Positions 12,718 to 21,868 are shown, numbered from the stretch's first letter. The stretch: 64,000 bases of DNA from Mycolicibacterium duvalii (GCF_010726645.1 NZ_AP022563.1:1736001-1800000), one strand, 5' to 3'. Program-made: numbers and translations. The notes: a model not told the origin generated them from the sequence alone.

Positions 12718-14934
12718 TCAGTCGCGCATAACCCCGGCCAGGCCGCGGTACTGCATCCAGTGCTGGTGGACCGGCCGCTGAACGTCCTCGTGAACGAGAT
12801 CCGGGTACCGCGTGAGGTCGGTGAAGAGCAGCTGCCCGGACTGGAAGCCGATCATCGCGGCCGCGCGGCCACCGGATTCGAGTTGTTCGGCGAGGAACTC
12901 GATGCTGCGGGCGGTCATGGTCGTGGCCTGGATCCGGTCGAACGGCGACGGTCCGCCACCGTCCTGGGTGTGGCCGAGGACCTCCTCGCGGGCGTCGAAG
13001 ACGTCGCCGCCCTCCTTCTGGAACAGCGAGGTGATGAAGTCGCTGGTGTAGATGCGGTCGGTGCCCTCGCAGCTGACGACCACCCCGACGCGTTTGCCGG
13101 CCCGGAAACTCTCCGCGAGGTCGTAGACATCGGTGGTCAGGTCGCGCAGCGTGATGCCCTCCTCGGGCAGGTAGATGCGCTCGGCCCCGGTGGCCAGTCC
13201 GCTGACGTGCGCGAGGTAACCGCAGTCGTGGCCGCGCACCTCGATGATGAACACCCGTCGCGTGGCGACCGCGGACCGCCGGATCTTGTCCACATCGGCG
13301 ACGATGCTGTTGAGCGCGGTGTCACTGCCGATGCTCAATTCCGTTGCCGGGACGTCGTTGTTGATGGTGATCGGCATGCACACCATCGGGATGTCCAGGG
13401 CGGGGTGCTGCTGTCGGTGCCGGTGCAGCTCGTGCGCGGCGCGGTAGCCGGCCCACCCGCCGGCCATCAGCAGAGCGTCGATGCGATGCGCGGCAACCTG
13501 TTCGGCGATCTCGGCGAGCGCGGCCGCATCGGGCAGGAAGCGGTTGGTGCCGATGTCGGCGCCTCCTTCGGACACCCAGCCGCTGACGTCCATCCAGCTC
13601 ATCTCCTGGACATCGCCGTCGCGCAGCCCACGGAACCCGTTGTTGACCGCCATGACCGCCCACCCGCGGTCCAGGCCGAGCCGCACGGCCGCGCGCACCG
13701 CGGTGTTCATTCCCGGCGCCGGGCCGCCACCGTGGATGATGCCGACCCGGAACTGCCGGTCGGACGGGACGGGACGGGCAGCGTGCTGCTGGAAAGTCTG
13801 CAGGATGCGGCAACTCTCCCGAAAGCTGCTGCTGCGCAGACGCATAGCGCCTTCGTAGTCCTGAGACTTGACGCGGTCGGCGACAGCCTGGGTGCGTTGC
13901 ACGCACTCCACCAGCGGCGCGCACACCACTCGGTTGCCCTGCAGTCCGACCACTTGGGCGGGCGCCTGGGGTTCGTCGGCGAGCAGGCGTTCCACCGCGT
14001 GATGGCCGAACAGTGTGGCCAGGTACCGGTCGAACGCGCTCGGCGGGCCCCCGCGTTGGACATGGCCCAGCACCGTGATCCTGACGTCTTCGCCGAGTTC
14101 GTCCTCCAGCAGCGTCCGGACCCCGTCGGAGGTGATCGGGTTGCCATCGCGGTCCCGGGCGCCTTCGGAGACCACGACGACGCTGTGCCGGCGGCCGATC
14201 GCACGGCCGGCTCTGATGTCCGCACACATCTGTTTCTGCCAGTCGCCGGTGGGCGGCTGCTCCGGGATGAACACCCAACTCGCCGCGGTGGCCAGCGAGG
14301 ACATCAGGGCCAGATAACCGCAGTTGCGGCCCATCACCTCGACGACGAACGTGCGCTGATGGCTGGCTGCTGTGCTCTGCAGCGCGTCCAGCGCGTCGAC
14401 GATGCGGTGCAGTGCGGTGTCGGTGCCGATCGTCATGTCGGTGCCCGACATGTCGTTGTCGATCGTGCCGACCACACCACTGAGCCGCAGGAACGGGTGC
14501 CGTTGCGCGGCATGTGCCGAGATCTCGCCCGCCTCGACCAATTCCGCGAGAAGGCCGGTCCATTCGTGGCGGAACACGTTGGCCCCGGCGAGGCTGCCGT
14601 CGCCGCCGATCACCACGAGCGCGTCGATGCCGCGCTCGACCATGTTGCGGGCGGCGGTCCGGCGACCCTCGCGGGTGCGGAACTTGTCGGATCGGGCGGT
14701 GCCGATGGCCGTCCCGCCGCGCTGCAGGATCCCGTCGACATCGCCGCGCTGCACCCGCCGGATCAGGTCGCCACCGGCGACCAGACCGCGATAACCCTCG
14801 TGAACGGCGTACACCTCGATGCCGTGGAAGGCCGCGGTGAGCACCACCGCGCGCACCGCGGCGTTCATGCCCGAGGCGTCGCCGCCACTGGTCAGCACCC
14901 CGATACTGGCGGGAGCGGACGGCACCTCAGACAT
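12718..14934 (-). CDS. Tandem-domain 6-phosphofructokinase of eukaryotic architecture
   Basis: A 738-residue protein with GGAGG 5 bases before the ATG. It consists of two complete PFK-A domains joined head to tail (about 1-380 and 395-738), the layout of animal and fungal phosphofructokinase, not the usual 320-residue bacterial enzyme. The N-half keeps the catalytic set: GGDGS (110-114), TIDND (157-161, base Asp159), MGR (201-203) and GHVQRGGPPSAFDR. The C-half has TINND (523-527) where Asp is replaced by Asn, and AGGWAG in place of GGDGS, so it is probably a regulatory half. The reaction would be ATP-dependent phosphorylation of fructose 6-phosphate in glycolysis. Stretches such as MTIGTDTALHRI and SHQRTFVVEVMGRNCGYLAL are very close to animal PFK, which suggests horizontal transfer or shared ancient origin. 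It replaces the M. tuberculosis genes expected here. Confidence 0.93.
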   Translation of the reverse strand: MSEVPSAPASIGVLTSGGDASGMNAAVRAVVLTAAFHGIEVYAVHEGYRGLVAGGDLIRRVQRGDVDGILQRGGTAIGTARSDKFRTREGRRTAARNMVERGIDALVVIGGDGSLAGANVFRHEWTGLLAELVEAGEISAHAAQRHPFLRLSGVVGTIDNDMSGTDMTIGTDTALHRIVDALDALQSTAASHQRTFVVEVMGRNCGYLALMSSLATAASWVFIPEQPPTGDWQKQMCADIRAGRAIGRRHSVVVVSEGARDRDGNPITSDGVRTLLEDELGEDVRITVLGHVQRGGPPSAFDRYLATLFGHHAVERLLADEPQAPAQVVGLQGNRVVCAPLVECVQRTQAVADRVKSQDYEGAMRLRSSSFRESCRILQTFQQHAARPVPSDRQFRVGIIHGGGPAPGMNTAVRAAVRLGLDRGWAVMAVNNGFRGLRDGDVQEMSWMDVSGWVSEGGADIGTNRFLPDAAALAEIAEQVAAHRIDALLMAGGWAGYRAAHELHRHRQQHPALDIPMVCMPITINNDVPATELSIGSDTALNSIVADVDKIRRSAVATRRVFIIEVRGHDCGYLAHVSGLATGAERIYLPEEGITLRDLTTDVYDLAESFRAGKRVGVVVSCEGTDRIYTSDFITSLFQKEGGDVFDAREEVLGHTQDGGGPSPFDRIQATTMTARSIEFLAEQLESGGRAAAMIGFQSGQLLFTDLTRYPDLVHEDVQRPVHQHWMQYRGLAGVMRD

Positions 14935-14995
14935 CTGACCTCCGTGCTGGCGTGGCTCGCCCGCCCAGTCTGTCAGCAGCGCGGCAGTGTCGCCA

Positions 14996-15163
14996 TCACT
15001 GCTGACGACTGAGGATCAGATCCTTGATCTCCGCGAGCTGCTCGTCGACCGAGCGGAACCTCGCTCGGGTTTTCTGACGGAAATCGCCCAGCGCGTTGAC
15101 GGCGGCGAGCACGGCGCGATCGGCGCCCAGCGCCGAGATCCGAGCCTCGTGATCTTCGAGCAT
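14996..15163 (-). CDS. Small hypothetical protein downstream of ilvD
   Basis: A 55-residue frame from ATG 15163 (or 57 from GTG 15169, preceded by weak GTGGGG context) to TGA at 14996-14998. The predicted product starts MLEDHEARISALGADRA, is charged and looks entirely helical, ending EIKDLILSRQQ. Third codon positions are strongly G/C, as in neighbouring real genes, and the start lies 5-11 bases after the ilvD stop, as expected of an operon member. I do not recognise a family. It could be a real small protein or chance; codon use and spacing favour real. Confidence 0.5.
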   Translation of the reverse strand: MLEDHEARISALGADRAVLAAVNALGDFRQKTRARFRSVDEQLAEIKDLILSRQQ

Positions 15164-15174
15164 CCCCACGAAAG

Positions 15175-17064
15175 TCAGAATGGGTGGTCACGACTGCCAA
15201 TGCGGTCGCTCGATGACCCGGTTGTGGAACACCCGTCGAAGACTCGGCGCACCGCCCCCCGGTCCGCGGAGGTGGCCAGCGCGGCGTAGGCCTGCAGTGC
15301 GGCCGACACCGTGCGGGCCCGCGCGCGCGGCCGGAAGCCGTCGAGCCGGCCCCGCCGCACGTCGAGCTCCTCGTCGGTGACCTCCAGATGAATCCGACGC
15401 TGCCCGACATCGATGGCGATGACATCGCCGTCGGCGACCAGCGCGATGACGCCGCCGGCCGCGGCTTCCGGTGAGACGTGTCCGATCGACAACCCCGAGC
15501 TGCCGCCGGAGAACCGGCCGTCGGTGACCAGTGCACAGTGGGCGGCCAGTCCCCGGCCCTTCAGGAACGAGGTCGGGTGCAGCATCTCCTGCATGCCCGG
15601 CCCGCCGCGCGGACCCTCGTAGCGCACCACCAGCACATCGCCGGGCTGGATCCGCCCGCCCAGGATCGCCTCGACGGCATCCTCCTGGGATTCCACCACC
15701 ACCGCCGGACCGCGGAAAGTCAGCAACGTCTCAGGCACGCCGGCGGTCTTGACCACACAGCCGTCGGCGGCCAGATTGCCGCGCAGCACGGCCAGCCCGC
15801 CGTCGGCGCTGTACGCGTGCGCGGCGTCGCGGATGCATCCGGCGGCGGCATCGACGTCGAGCGCCTCCGATCGCCGTGACTGCGAGAAAGCCGACGACGA
15901 CCGCACCCCAGCCGGTGCGGCACGGAACAGCTCGCGGGCGGCCGGGGTTGCCGTGCCGCCCCTGACGTCCCAGTCGGCCAGCCACGCGGTGAGGCTGTCG
16001 GCGTGCACCGCCCACACGTGGTCGGCGAGCGTGCCGGCCCGGTGCAACTCCCCCATCAGCGCCGGCACCCCGCCGGCCCGGTGCACGTCCTCCATCAGGT
16101 CAGTGCCGTTGGGTGCGACCTTGCACAGACACGGCACCCGCTGCGAGATCGCGTCGATGTCGTCGAGGGTGAAGTCCAGCTCCGCCTCGTGGGCCGCGGC
16201 GAGCAGGTGCAGCACCGTGTTCGTCGACCCGCCCATCGCGACATCGACGGCCATCGCGTTGGAAAACGCTGCCCGGTTGGCGATCTGGCGCGGCAGCACC
16301 CGCGCGTCGTCGCCGTCGTACCAGCGGCGCGCGAGCTCGACGACCAGGGCGCCGGCCCGCTCGTAGAGGCGGCGCCGGTCGGTGTGGGTGGCCAGTGTCG
16401 ACCCGTTGCCCGGCAGCGCCATTCCAAGCGCCTCGACCAGGCAGTTCATCGAGTTCGCGGTGAACATTCCCGCGCACGAGCCGCACGTCGGGCAGGCCGC
16501 CTCCTCGATCCGGCGCAGGTCCTCATCGCCGACCGTGGGGTCGGCGGCCGCCGAGATCGGGTCGATCAGGTGCAGGCCGCTGCGCACCGAGCCGTCGGCC
16601 AGCGTCGTGCGCCCGCCTTCCATCGGCCCCCCGGCGACGAACACCGTCGGGATGTCGATCCGCAGCGCCGCCATCAACATCGCGGGAGTGATTTTGTCGC
16701 AGTTGGAGATACACACCAGCGCATCGGCGCGGTGGGCCTGCACGACGTACTCGACCGAGTCGGCGATCAGGTCGCGCGACGGAAGCGAGTAGAACGTGCC
16801 GGAGTGGCCCATGGCGATACCGTCGTCGATGGCGATGGTGTTGAACTCGCGCGCGATGCCACCGGCGCGGCCGACGGCGTCGGCGACGATCCGGCCCACG
16901 GGCTGCAGGTGGGTGTGGCCGGGCACGAACTCGGTGAAACTGTTGGCGATCGCGACGATCGGCTTGCCGATGTCACCGACGGGCACCCCGGCCGCGCGCA
17001 GCAACGCGCGGGCGCCGGCCATATTGCGTCCGTGGGTGACGGTGCGGGACCGCAGTTCTGGCAT
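15175..17064 (-). CDS. ilvD: Dihydroxyacid dehydratase, E. coli type
   Basis: A 629-residue enzyme from ATG 17064. It dehydrates 2,3-dihydroxy acids to 2-keto acids in valine, isoleucine and leucine synthesis. The sequence follows the E. coli type closely: [46 protein letters not shown] (cluster Cys), [20 protein letters not shown] (second cluster Cys), [19 protein letters not shown] and [21 protein letters not shown]. The usual mycobacterial IlvD is a different, shorter subtype of about 575 residues, so this is probably an additional paralogue with a [4Fe-4S] cluster; that is inference. A 20-residue variable tail follows the core. It is divergent from an XRE regulator that may control it. 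Confidence 0.93.
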   Translation of the reverse strand: MPELRSRTVTHGRNMAGARALLRAAGVPVGDIGKPIVAIANSFTEFVPGHTHLQPVGRIVADAVGRAGGIAREFNTIAIDDGIAMGHSGTFYSLPSRDLIADSVEYVVQAHRADALVCISNCDKITPAMLMAALRIDIPTVFVAGGPMEGGRTTLADGSVRSGLHLIDPISAAADPTVGDEDLRRIEEAACPTCGSCAGMFTANSMNCLVEALGMALPGNGSTLATHTDRRRLYERAGALVVELARRWYDGDDARVLPRQIANRAAFSNAMAVDVAMGGSTNTVLHLLAAAHEAELDFTLDDIDAISQRVPCLCKVAPNGTDLMEDVHRAGGVPALMGELHRAGTLADHVWAVHADSLTAWLADWDVRGGTATPAARELFRAAPAGVRSSSAFSQSRRSEALDVDAAAGCIRDAAHAYSADGGLAVLRGNLAADGCVVKTAGVPETLLTFRGPAVVVESQEDAVEAILGGRIQPGDVLVVRYEGPRGGPGMQEMLHPTSFLKGRGLAAHCALVTDGRFSGGSSGLSIGHVSPEAAAGGVIALVADGDVIAIDVGQRRIHLEVTDEELDVRRGRLDGFRPRARARTVSAALQAYAALATSADRGAVRRVFDGCSTTGSSSDRIGSRDHPF

Positions 17065-17110
17065 ACCGGCCAGCCTTGCCGTCGGCGAGACGACTTACCA
17101 AGACGGCGCG

Positions 17111-17133
17111 ACCACTGGTAGTCAGAGCACCAG
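17111..17133. promoter_or_regulatory. Candidate operator between ilvD and the XRE regulator
   Basis: The 102-base divergent region contains the palindrome ACCA-C-TGGT (17111-17119). Its CTGGT also pairs with ACCAG at 17129-17133 across 9 bases. Placement between a regulator and a divergent metabolic gene fits an operator. No protein binding is known. Confidence 0.35.
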
Positions 17134-17166
17134 GTTTGTCCCAGACCCGCGAAATACCATGACCAC

Positions 17167-17985
17167 ATGACTGCGCAGTCCGACCGGCGGGCGGAACTCG
17201 GCGCGTTCCTGCGAGCGCGCCGACAACGCATCGCGCGGGATGTGCACGGGCTGCCCGACCTGCCACGGGGACGCCGGACCGGACTGCGCCGCGAAGAGGT
17301 CTCGGCGCTGTGCGGGGTCAGCATCACCTGGTACACGTGGCTCGAGCAGGGCCGTCCGATCACCCCGTCGCGGCAGGTGCTCGACGCGATCGCGCAGACA
17401 CTGCGACTGTCCGCGACCGAACACCAGTATCTACTGGGCCTGGCGGGCTACGCGCCACCGATGGATCCGACGCGCACCGAGCCGGCGCCCGACCACATCC
17501 AGCGTCTCATCGACGCGCTCGGCGAGCGCCCGGCCTATGTGCTCGCCGGTGACTGGTCGATCGTCGGCTGGAACTCCGCCTACGCCGAGCTGTACCCGAA
17601 TGTCGCGAAGGTCGATGTGGCCGAACGCAACCTGCTCTGGTTGGTTTTCACCGACCCGTCGGTGAGGACACTGCTCGACGACTGGGAGGTCACGAGCGCG
17701 CGTTTTCTCGGCGAATTCCGCGCTCAGGTCGCCGGACGCCTCAGCGAGGCACCGATCCGGGAGCTCCTCGAACGGCTGCGCGCGGTCAGTGCCGAATTCC
17801 GGCGTGGGTGGGACACCCACCCGGTGGCCGGATTCGAGTCCCGCGAACGGGTCTTTCATCACCCCACCGCGGGCCGGCTGCGGTACGAACACCATCAGCT
17901 GCGGCCGTCGGACCGGCCCGACCTGCAGATCGTGGTCTACACGCCGTACCACTGCGCCCAGGCGGCGCCGCTCAGGCCTGCCTGA
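17167..17985 (+). CDS. XRE-family regulator with MmyB-like sensor domain
   Basis: A 272-residue protein. An N-terminal helix-turn-helix (about 10-75) contains RRTGLRREEVSALCGVSITWYTW and LEQGRPITPSRQVLDAIA, the classic MmyB-type XRE signature. From about residue 105 onward is the MmyB-like ligand-binding domain, with PAYVLAGDWSIVGWNSAY, and NLLWLVFTDPSVR. Family members bind hydrophobic ligands such as fatty acids in a PAS-like pocket and are often divergent from a dehydrogenase or reductase gene they regulate. Here the divergent partner is ilvD. Its 3' end overlaps the convergent lipoprotein-like gene by 14 bases. Confidence 0.9.
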   Translation: MTAQSDRRAELGAFLRARRQRIARDVHGLPDLPRGRRTGLRREEVSALCGVSITWYTWLEQGRPITPSRQVLDAIAQTLRLSATEHQYLLGLAGYAPPMDPTRTEPAPDHIQRLIDALGERPAYVLAGDWSIVGWNSAYAELYPNVAKVDVAERNLLWLVFTDPSVRTLLDDWEVTSARFLGEFRAQVAGRLSEAPIRELLERLRAVSAEFRRGWDTHPVAGFESRERVFHHPTAGRLRYEHHQLRPSDRPDLQIVVYTPYHCAQAAPLRPA

Positions 17986-18793
17986 TCCGCGCGATGAGGG
18001 TGCGGAAAAGCTCTGCGCCGGCGTCCTTCTGCGCCGGCGGGCAGTACATGTCGATGATGATGCCCCGGACCAGGCCGACGAAGTCGCAGGTGTCCTCATC
18101 CTCGGTGGCCAACGAGAACGTGTCGTCGGCATCGTATTTCGGCGCGTCGACCACCACGGCGTCATTGGTGTGGCTGCTCTGCCGAAGCACCTGACCGTTC
18201 TTGACCACTGTGGTCGTGACCACCGCGCCCGCACAGCGGCGGTACCAGGCACGTACCTCGTCGAGACTGGTTCCTTCGGTGGGGCTCGGGAAGATCGACA
18301 CACCGAAGGCGCGGGAATCCTCTTCGTTGCCGCCGGGATCGTCGACCGGGAACATCAACAGGGTCAGCGGATAGCGGCGGTAGCGTTCCGGGTTCGTGAA
18401 GTCGCTGAAGTACCGAGCTTCGGTCAACGGATCACGTTCGCAGCCATCAGGTTCGGAGGTGGTCTGGTAGTCGGCGTCGAAATCGATGTCGAGTTCTTCC
18501 CGGACCGCCTGGGAGGAGTCGTAGTCGATGTAGCCCAGCGGATACAGCGAGCGGACATCGATCGCGTTGAGAATCACCGTCGGGGGTTTGTCCCGCAGCG
18601 ATGAGGTCTGGAAGCGGGGCTCGGCACTCACGGCGGGTGGGTCGGTCTCGGGCCACACCACCACGGTGACCAGACCGCCGAGCAACAGCAGGATCCCGAG
18701 GAGGGCGAGGGCCACCGTCCAGCGGCGGGGCGGGCGACGCGGCCTCGGCGGCGTGGAGTAACTCCACGGTCCCAGTGGATGGTGCGTCGTCAT
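17972..18793 (-). CDS. Single-pass membrane protein, last gene of the second MoxR operon
   Basis: A 273-residue protein starting with ATG at 18793, which overlaps the previous stop as ATGA. The N-terminus is Pro- and Arg-rich, then one hydrophobic helix at about 26-48 (ALALLGILLLLGGLVTVVVW), then an extracytoplasmic domain of about 220 residues with four Cys. No lipobox is present. The function is unknown and I see no named domain. It was chosen over the longer overlapping frame because the preceding part of that frame is antisense-like low complexity belonging to the upstream gene in another frame. Its position at the end of a MoxR-DUF58-VWA operon suggests envelope work. Confidence 0.8.
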   Translation of the reverse strand: MTTHHPLGPWSYSTPPRPRRPPRRWTVALALLGILLLLGGLVTVVVWPETDPPAVSAEPRFQTSSLRDKPPTVILNAIDVRSLYPLGYIDYDSSQAVREELDIDFDADYQTTSEPDGCERDPLTEARYFSDFTNPERYRRYPLTLLMFPVDDPGGNEEDSRAFGVSIFPSPTEGTSLDEVRAWYRRCAGAVVTTTVVKNGQVLRQSSHTNDAVVVDAPKYDADDTFSLATEDEDTCDFVGLVRGIIIDMYCPPAQKDAGAELFRTLIARIRQA

Positions 18794-19758
18794 TGCATCG
18801 GACCTGCCGTCGTGCACAACAGCGCTCCGAGATCCTGCAACGGTGTGCCGTCGGGCGTGCAGAATCCCGGCGCCGTCGGGTCGTCGTTGTTGTCGGTTCC
18901 GGGAAATTGGGGCTCCGCGGGGTCTGGTGCCCGCGGCGCCGGCGCTGGCGGTGGCGGCGGCTCGCCCGGCGGCGGCGGTGGCGGCGGCTCGGCGGCCGGT
19001 GGCGGCGCATCCTCGGCGTCTTCCTTGGCTTGTGCGTCGCGGACCTTCTGCTCGCGCTCGGCATCGCGATTCTTGATGCACTCTTTGAGGCGCAAGTCGT
19101 CGTCGGCGAACGGGCAGGCCGTACTCACCGACGATCCGCTGAAATCGATGCCGCCGCCGGGGGTGCGCAGGTAGTCGTAGCCCTCTGCGGTTTCGGTCAA
19201 CCAGCCGTTCTTCAACGCAGTCAGCTTGTTGGTCAGCCGTTCGGGAGTCTGCTCGACGAACAACCGGATCTCCGGCACCGACGACGGCGATTGACCGAAA
19301 CAGTGTGGCTGCGCGGCGGCGGCCTGTGCCGCGGGCTCGAGCATCTCGCGGGCCTGGAAGAAGCTGCCCGCCCTGAGCTGCTCGTTGCTCAGGACTTCCG
19401 AAATCAGCGCGAAATTCACGCGCGGCGGGCACGCGCCGGGTGAGTCGAGGTGGGCGGCCCGGAACTTCGTGTGTGCCTCGGCCAGGTCACCCTGCAGCAT
19501 GAGCCGGTCGCCGTCAGCCAGTTGCGCCCGAAACCCGCCGCCGAACCAGCCGGCGTTCAGCCAGCGCAGCGTCGAGGTCATCGCGGTCTTGTCGCGTTCG
19601 GCGAACTGGCCGGGCAGGCGATTGCCGAGCACCCAGACGCTGGCGAGTTTGACTGCCAGTACGCACATCAGCACCAGGATGGGGATCGACCAGATCAGCA
19701 GCCGGCGCCGAACATCCAACCGTCGCGGACGGACGGACGTCTTCGGGGTCGCGGTCAT
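18790..19758 (-). CDS. Membrane-anchored protein with repeat-like helical and proline-rich regions (second MoxR operon)
   Basis: A 322-residue protein from ATG 19758, coupled to the upstream VWA gene by an ATGA overlap. A membrane helix lies at about 20-42 (IWSIPILVLMCVLAVKLASV). The helical stretch that follows (about 45-140) has a TPR-like look, with GDLAEAHTKFRAAHLDSPGA. A Lys/Glu/Asp-rich stretch and then a Pro-rich run (about 250-285) precede the acidic C-terminus. It occupies the place of BatC/BatE-type TPR proteins in Bat operons; the function is unknown. The repeated CCG codons of the Pro-rich run give the local low-complexity DNA at about 18940-19010. Confidence 0.78.
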   Translation of the reverse strand: MTATPKTSVRPRRLDVRRRLLIWSIPILVLMCVLAVKLASVWVLGNRLPGQFAERDKTAMTSTLRWLNAGWFGGGFRAQLADGDRLMLQGDLAEAHTKFRAAHLDSPGACPPRVNFALISEVLSNEQLRAGSFFQAREMLEPAAQAAAAQPHCFGQSPSSVPEIRLFVEQTPERLTNKLTALKNGWLTETAEGYDYLRTPGGGIDFSGSSVSTACPFADDDLRLKECIKNRDAEREQKVRDAQAKEDAEDAPPPAAEPPPPPPPGEPPPPPAPAPRAPDPAEPQFPGTDNNDDPTAPGFCTPDGTPLQDLGALLCTTAGPMQ

Positions 19759-20771
19759 CGTCGCTCCCCCCGGCGGCGCCGCAGCCAATGGCTGCCCAGC
19801 CCGTAGAGCTCGACGCCGAACAGCAGGGCGGCCACGGCGGCGAAGATCCAGTAGAACTCGGTGCGGTTCGGGTGAGGCACGTCGGGCACGACCGGCGCGA
19901 CGGGCGCCGCCTGGGGCACCGCAGTGGGTAACAGGGCGGGTTCCAGCGGCCCGCTTCGCCGGGTCTGATAGCTGATGCCCAGACTGTCCGCGGCGGTCCT
20001 CAGCGCGGGTTCGTTCAACCCGATGGTGACGAACTCGGCGTCGCCGCCCTCGGGCATCCAGAACACCCGCGCACCGGCTTTGGTGCCGTAGCCGAAGACG
20101 GCTCCGCCGGACACCTGCCCTTGGGGGATGTCGTAGGCCCAGTCCCCCGGGTCGCTGCCGGAACCGAAGATGAAGACCAGGTTGGCCGACCCCGGGTAGG
20201 CATCCGAGGCCCGGGTGAGCTGCTCGCGCAGCAGATCGTCAGGCGCGGAGACCATCGTCGCCTTGGGCGCCCGCACCGGGGTGTAACCATAGGTGGAGTA
20301 GTTGGCCAGGAACGGGCGCAGGCTCCAGGTGTCCGGTGACAGTGGCCATTCCGAGCGTGCGGTGTCGGCGTAGGACATCACGGCATAGCGCGCGTCGGGA
20401 TAAGTCGTCAGCACGGTCTGCAAATCCTGCCGGACCCCGGCCATGCGTTCCTGGTCACCGCCGAAGTCGGGCGTGGTCATCCCCACCGAGCGGTCGATCA
20501 GAAGAAACACGTTGATGTTGGTTTCCTCGGCGGCGGCGGTCAGGCGCGGCGGCCGCGGCACGCGGGACTCGTCGCCGATGCGCAGGGCCGCGGCGGCCAG
20601 ACACAGGACGGCCAGGATCCCGGTGCCCAGCCGCAGCAACGTTCGTCCCGGCGGACGGCGCGCGTGCCGCCGCCGGACCGCCAGGAAGGCCGCGATCCGC
20701 AACGCGACCGCGACGGCGGCCAGCACGATGATCAACCAGACCGGGAACACCGGAGCGACACTGAGTTTCAC
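19755..20771 (-). CDS. VWA-domain membrane protein (BatB-like), second MoxR operon
   Basis: A 338-residue protein from GTG 20771, which overlaps the previous stop (GTGA). It has two N-terminal membrane helices (about 8-28 and 46-62), a von Willebrand A domain with the MIDAS-like LIDRSVGMT motif, and a C-terminal membrane helix near 310-330. The layout matches Bat/Rv1481-type proteins that work with MoxR ATPases, holding the VWA domain outside the cytosolic face. The MIDAS reads DxSxG rather than DxSxS, so metal binding may be weaker. The start is set by the overlap and by conservation of the hydrophobic N-terminus. Confidence 0.83.
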   Translation of the reverse strand: MKLSVAPVFPVWLIIVLAAVAVALRIAAFLAVRRRHARRPPGRTLLRLGTGILAVLCLAAAALRIGDESRVPRPPRLTAAAEETNINVFLLIDRSVGMTTPDFGGDQERMAGVRQDLQTVLTTYPDARYAVMSYADTARSEWPLSPDTWSLRPFLANYSTYGYTPVRAPKATMVSAPDDLLREQLTRASDAYPGSANLVFIFGSGSDPGDWAYDIPQGQVSGGAVFGYGTKAGARVFWMPEGGDAEFVTIGLNEPALRTAADSLGISYQTRRSGPLEPALLPTAVPQAAPVAPVVPDVPHPNRTEFYWIFAAVAALLFGVELYGLGSHWLRRRRGERR

Positions 20772-21868
20772 AGCCGCAACCCCCATCGCAGGGCAGCCAG
20801 CGCCACCGCGGCGATCAGCGCGAGTTGCAGCAACAGGTTCGGCACATCCCACTGGAACGGAGCCCGCGCGTGCTCACGCGCGACGTCGAGGGCTGAGGGC
20901 GGCGGGTCGGCCAGCACCGTGTCGACGGCGGTGTCCAATTCGTCGCTCAGGTTGTCTTGCATGCGCTGGGGCGGCTCACCGAACAGCGAGTCGACCTCGG
21001 TGTAGGCCACCACTTTGCCGCCGCTGTCCCGGACCAGCTTCTCGGTGAACCCCATGGGTCCGGTGGCCAGATCGGGTGCGATCGCGTTGACCTGGATTCC
21101 GGCGTTGGTGATCGTCTTCTTCAGGTATTCCTCGGAATACAGCGGTTGCGCCGAGGGGTCGACCATCCCGCCGTTGATGTCGCCGACGTAGACGATCATG
21201 CGTGACCGCCCGTTCTCGGCGCCCACCGCGGGTAGCCCCATGGCACACATGGCCAGCGTGTCGCGTGGGTTGGCCAGGGGGCCGGTGCGCCGCTCGAACA
21301 GGCCATCCTCCTGCGACCCGAACGCTGCGCTCAGGTCGCCCGCGGCCCGGGCCTCGTTGGCGGCGCTGACTGTGTCGATGATCCGGTCGAGCCGGTCGGT
21401 GACCCACTCACGGTCGGCGGTCACCGGGATGGTCCGGTAGTACTGGCTGGTCATGCCGATGCGCTGGTTGCCGAACCCTTCGACGTGCGTGCGCAGTGCG
21501 CTCAGCAGCGGAACGAGTCCGTTCTTGTTGGCGAACTGCACGACGAACAACGGACCGAAACACACCATGATGTCGACGTAGGGGGTGTCCGAACCGGGTG
21601 GGCTCGGGTGATAGGTGCGCGCGGGTCGCGCGGCGGCGACCACCAGCGCGGTCACGGCGATGAGCACCACCGCCAACGCTGCGACCAAGAGTCGTTGGTG
21701 CGCGCGGAGCGCGCGCTGGTACTCGGGTAGCTCCGTGATCCGGAATGACCGCGCCAGGTACGGCAGTTGTCCCTGCCAGCCGTAGTCGCGACGGCGCGTC
21801 GCCAACCATGCAGCGGCCCCCGCCGCACCAACGGCCAGAAGCAGCACGAAAGGCCATCTCAGGTCCAT
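20768..21868 (-). CDS. VWA-like membrane protein with degenerate MIDAS, second MoxR operon
   Basis: A 366-residue protein from ATG 21868, overlapping the previous gene by 10 bases. Membrane helices are at about 5-23, 60-82 and 345-362. The central region has the size and order of a VWA domain (YVDIMVCFGPLF, then RMIVYVGDINGGMVDPS), but the DxSxS metal motif is replaced by DIMVCF, so metal-dependent binding is probably lost. It may pair with the VWA protein encoded next, much as BatA and BatB occur side by side. The role is inferred from operon context. Confidence 0.8.
   Translation of the reverse strand: MDLRWPFVLLLAVGAAGAAAWLATRRRDYGWQGQLPYLARSFRITELPEYQRALRAHQRLLVAALAVVLIAVTALVVAAARPARTYHPSPPGSDTPYVDIMVCFGPLFVVQFANKNGLVPLLSALRTHVEGFGNQRIGMTSQYYRTIPVTADREWVTDRLDRIIDTVSAANEARAAGDLSAAFGSQEDGLFERRTGPLANPRDTLAMCAMGLPAVGAENGRSRMIVYVGDINGGMVDPSAQPLYSEEYLKKTITNAGIQVNAIAPDLATGPMGFTEKLVRDSGGKVVAYTEVDSLFGEPPQRMQDNLSDELDTAVDTVLADPPPSALDVAREHARAPFQWDVPNLLLQLALIAAVALAALRWGLRL

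Noticed and set aside
12568..15012. An 814-codon open frame on the plus strand across the phosphofructokinase
   Set aside because: Shadow of the well-conserved minus-strand PFK gene; no domain similarity.
18935..19010. Short repeated GGCGGC/CCGCC units, possible CRISPR or minisatellite
   Set aside because: They are codons for a Pro-rich protein segment; there are no spacers of even length.
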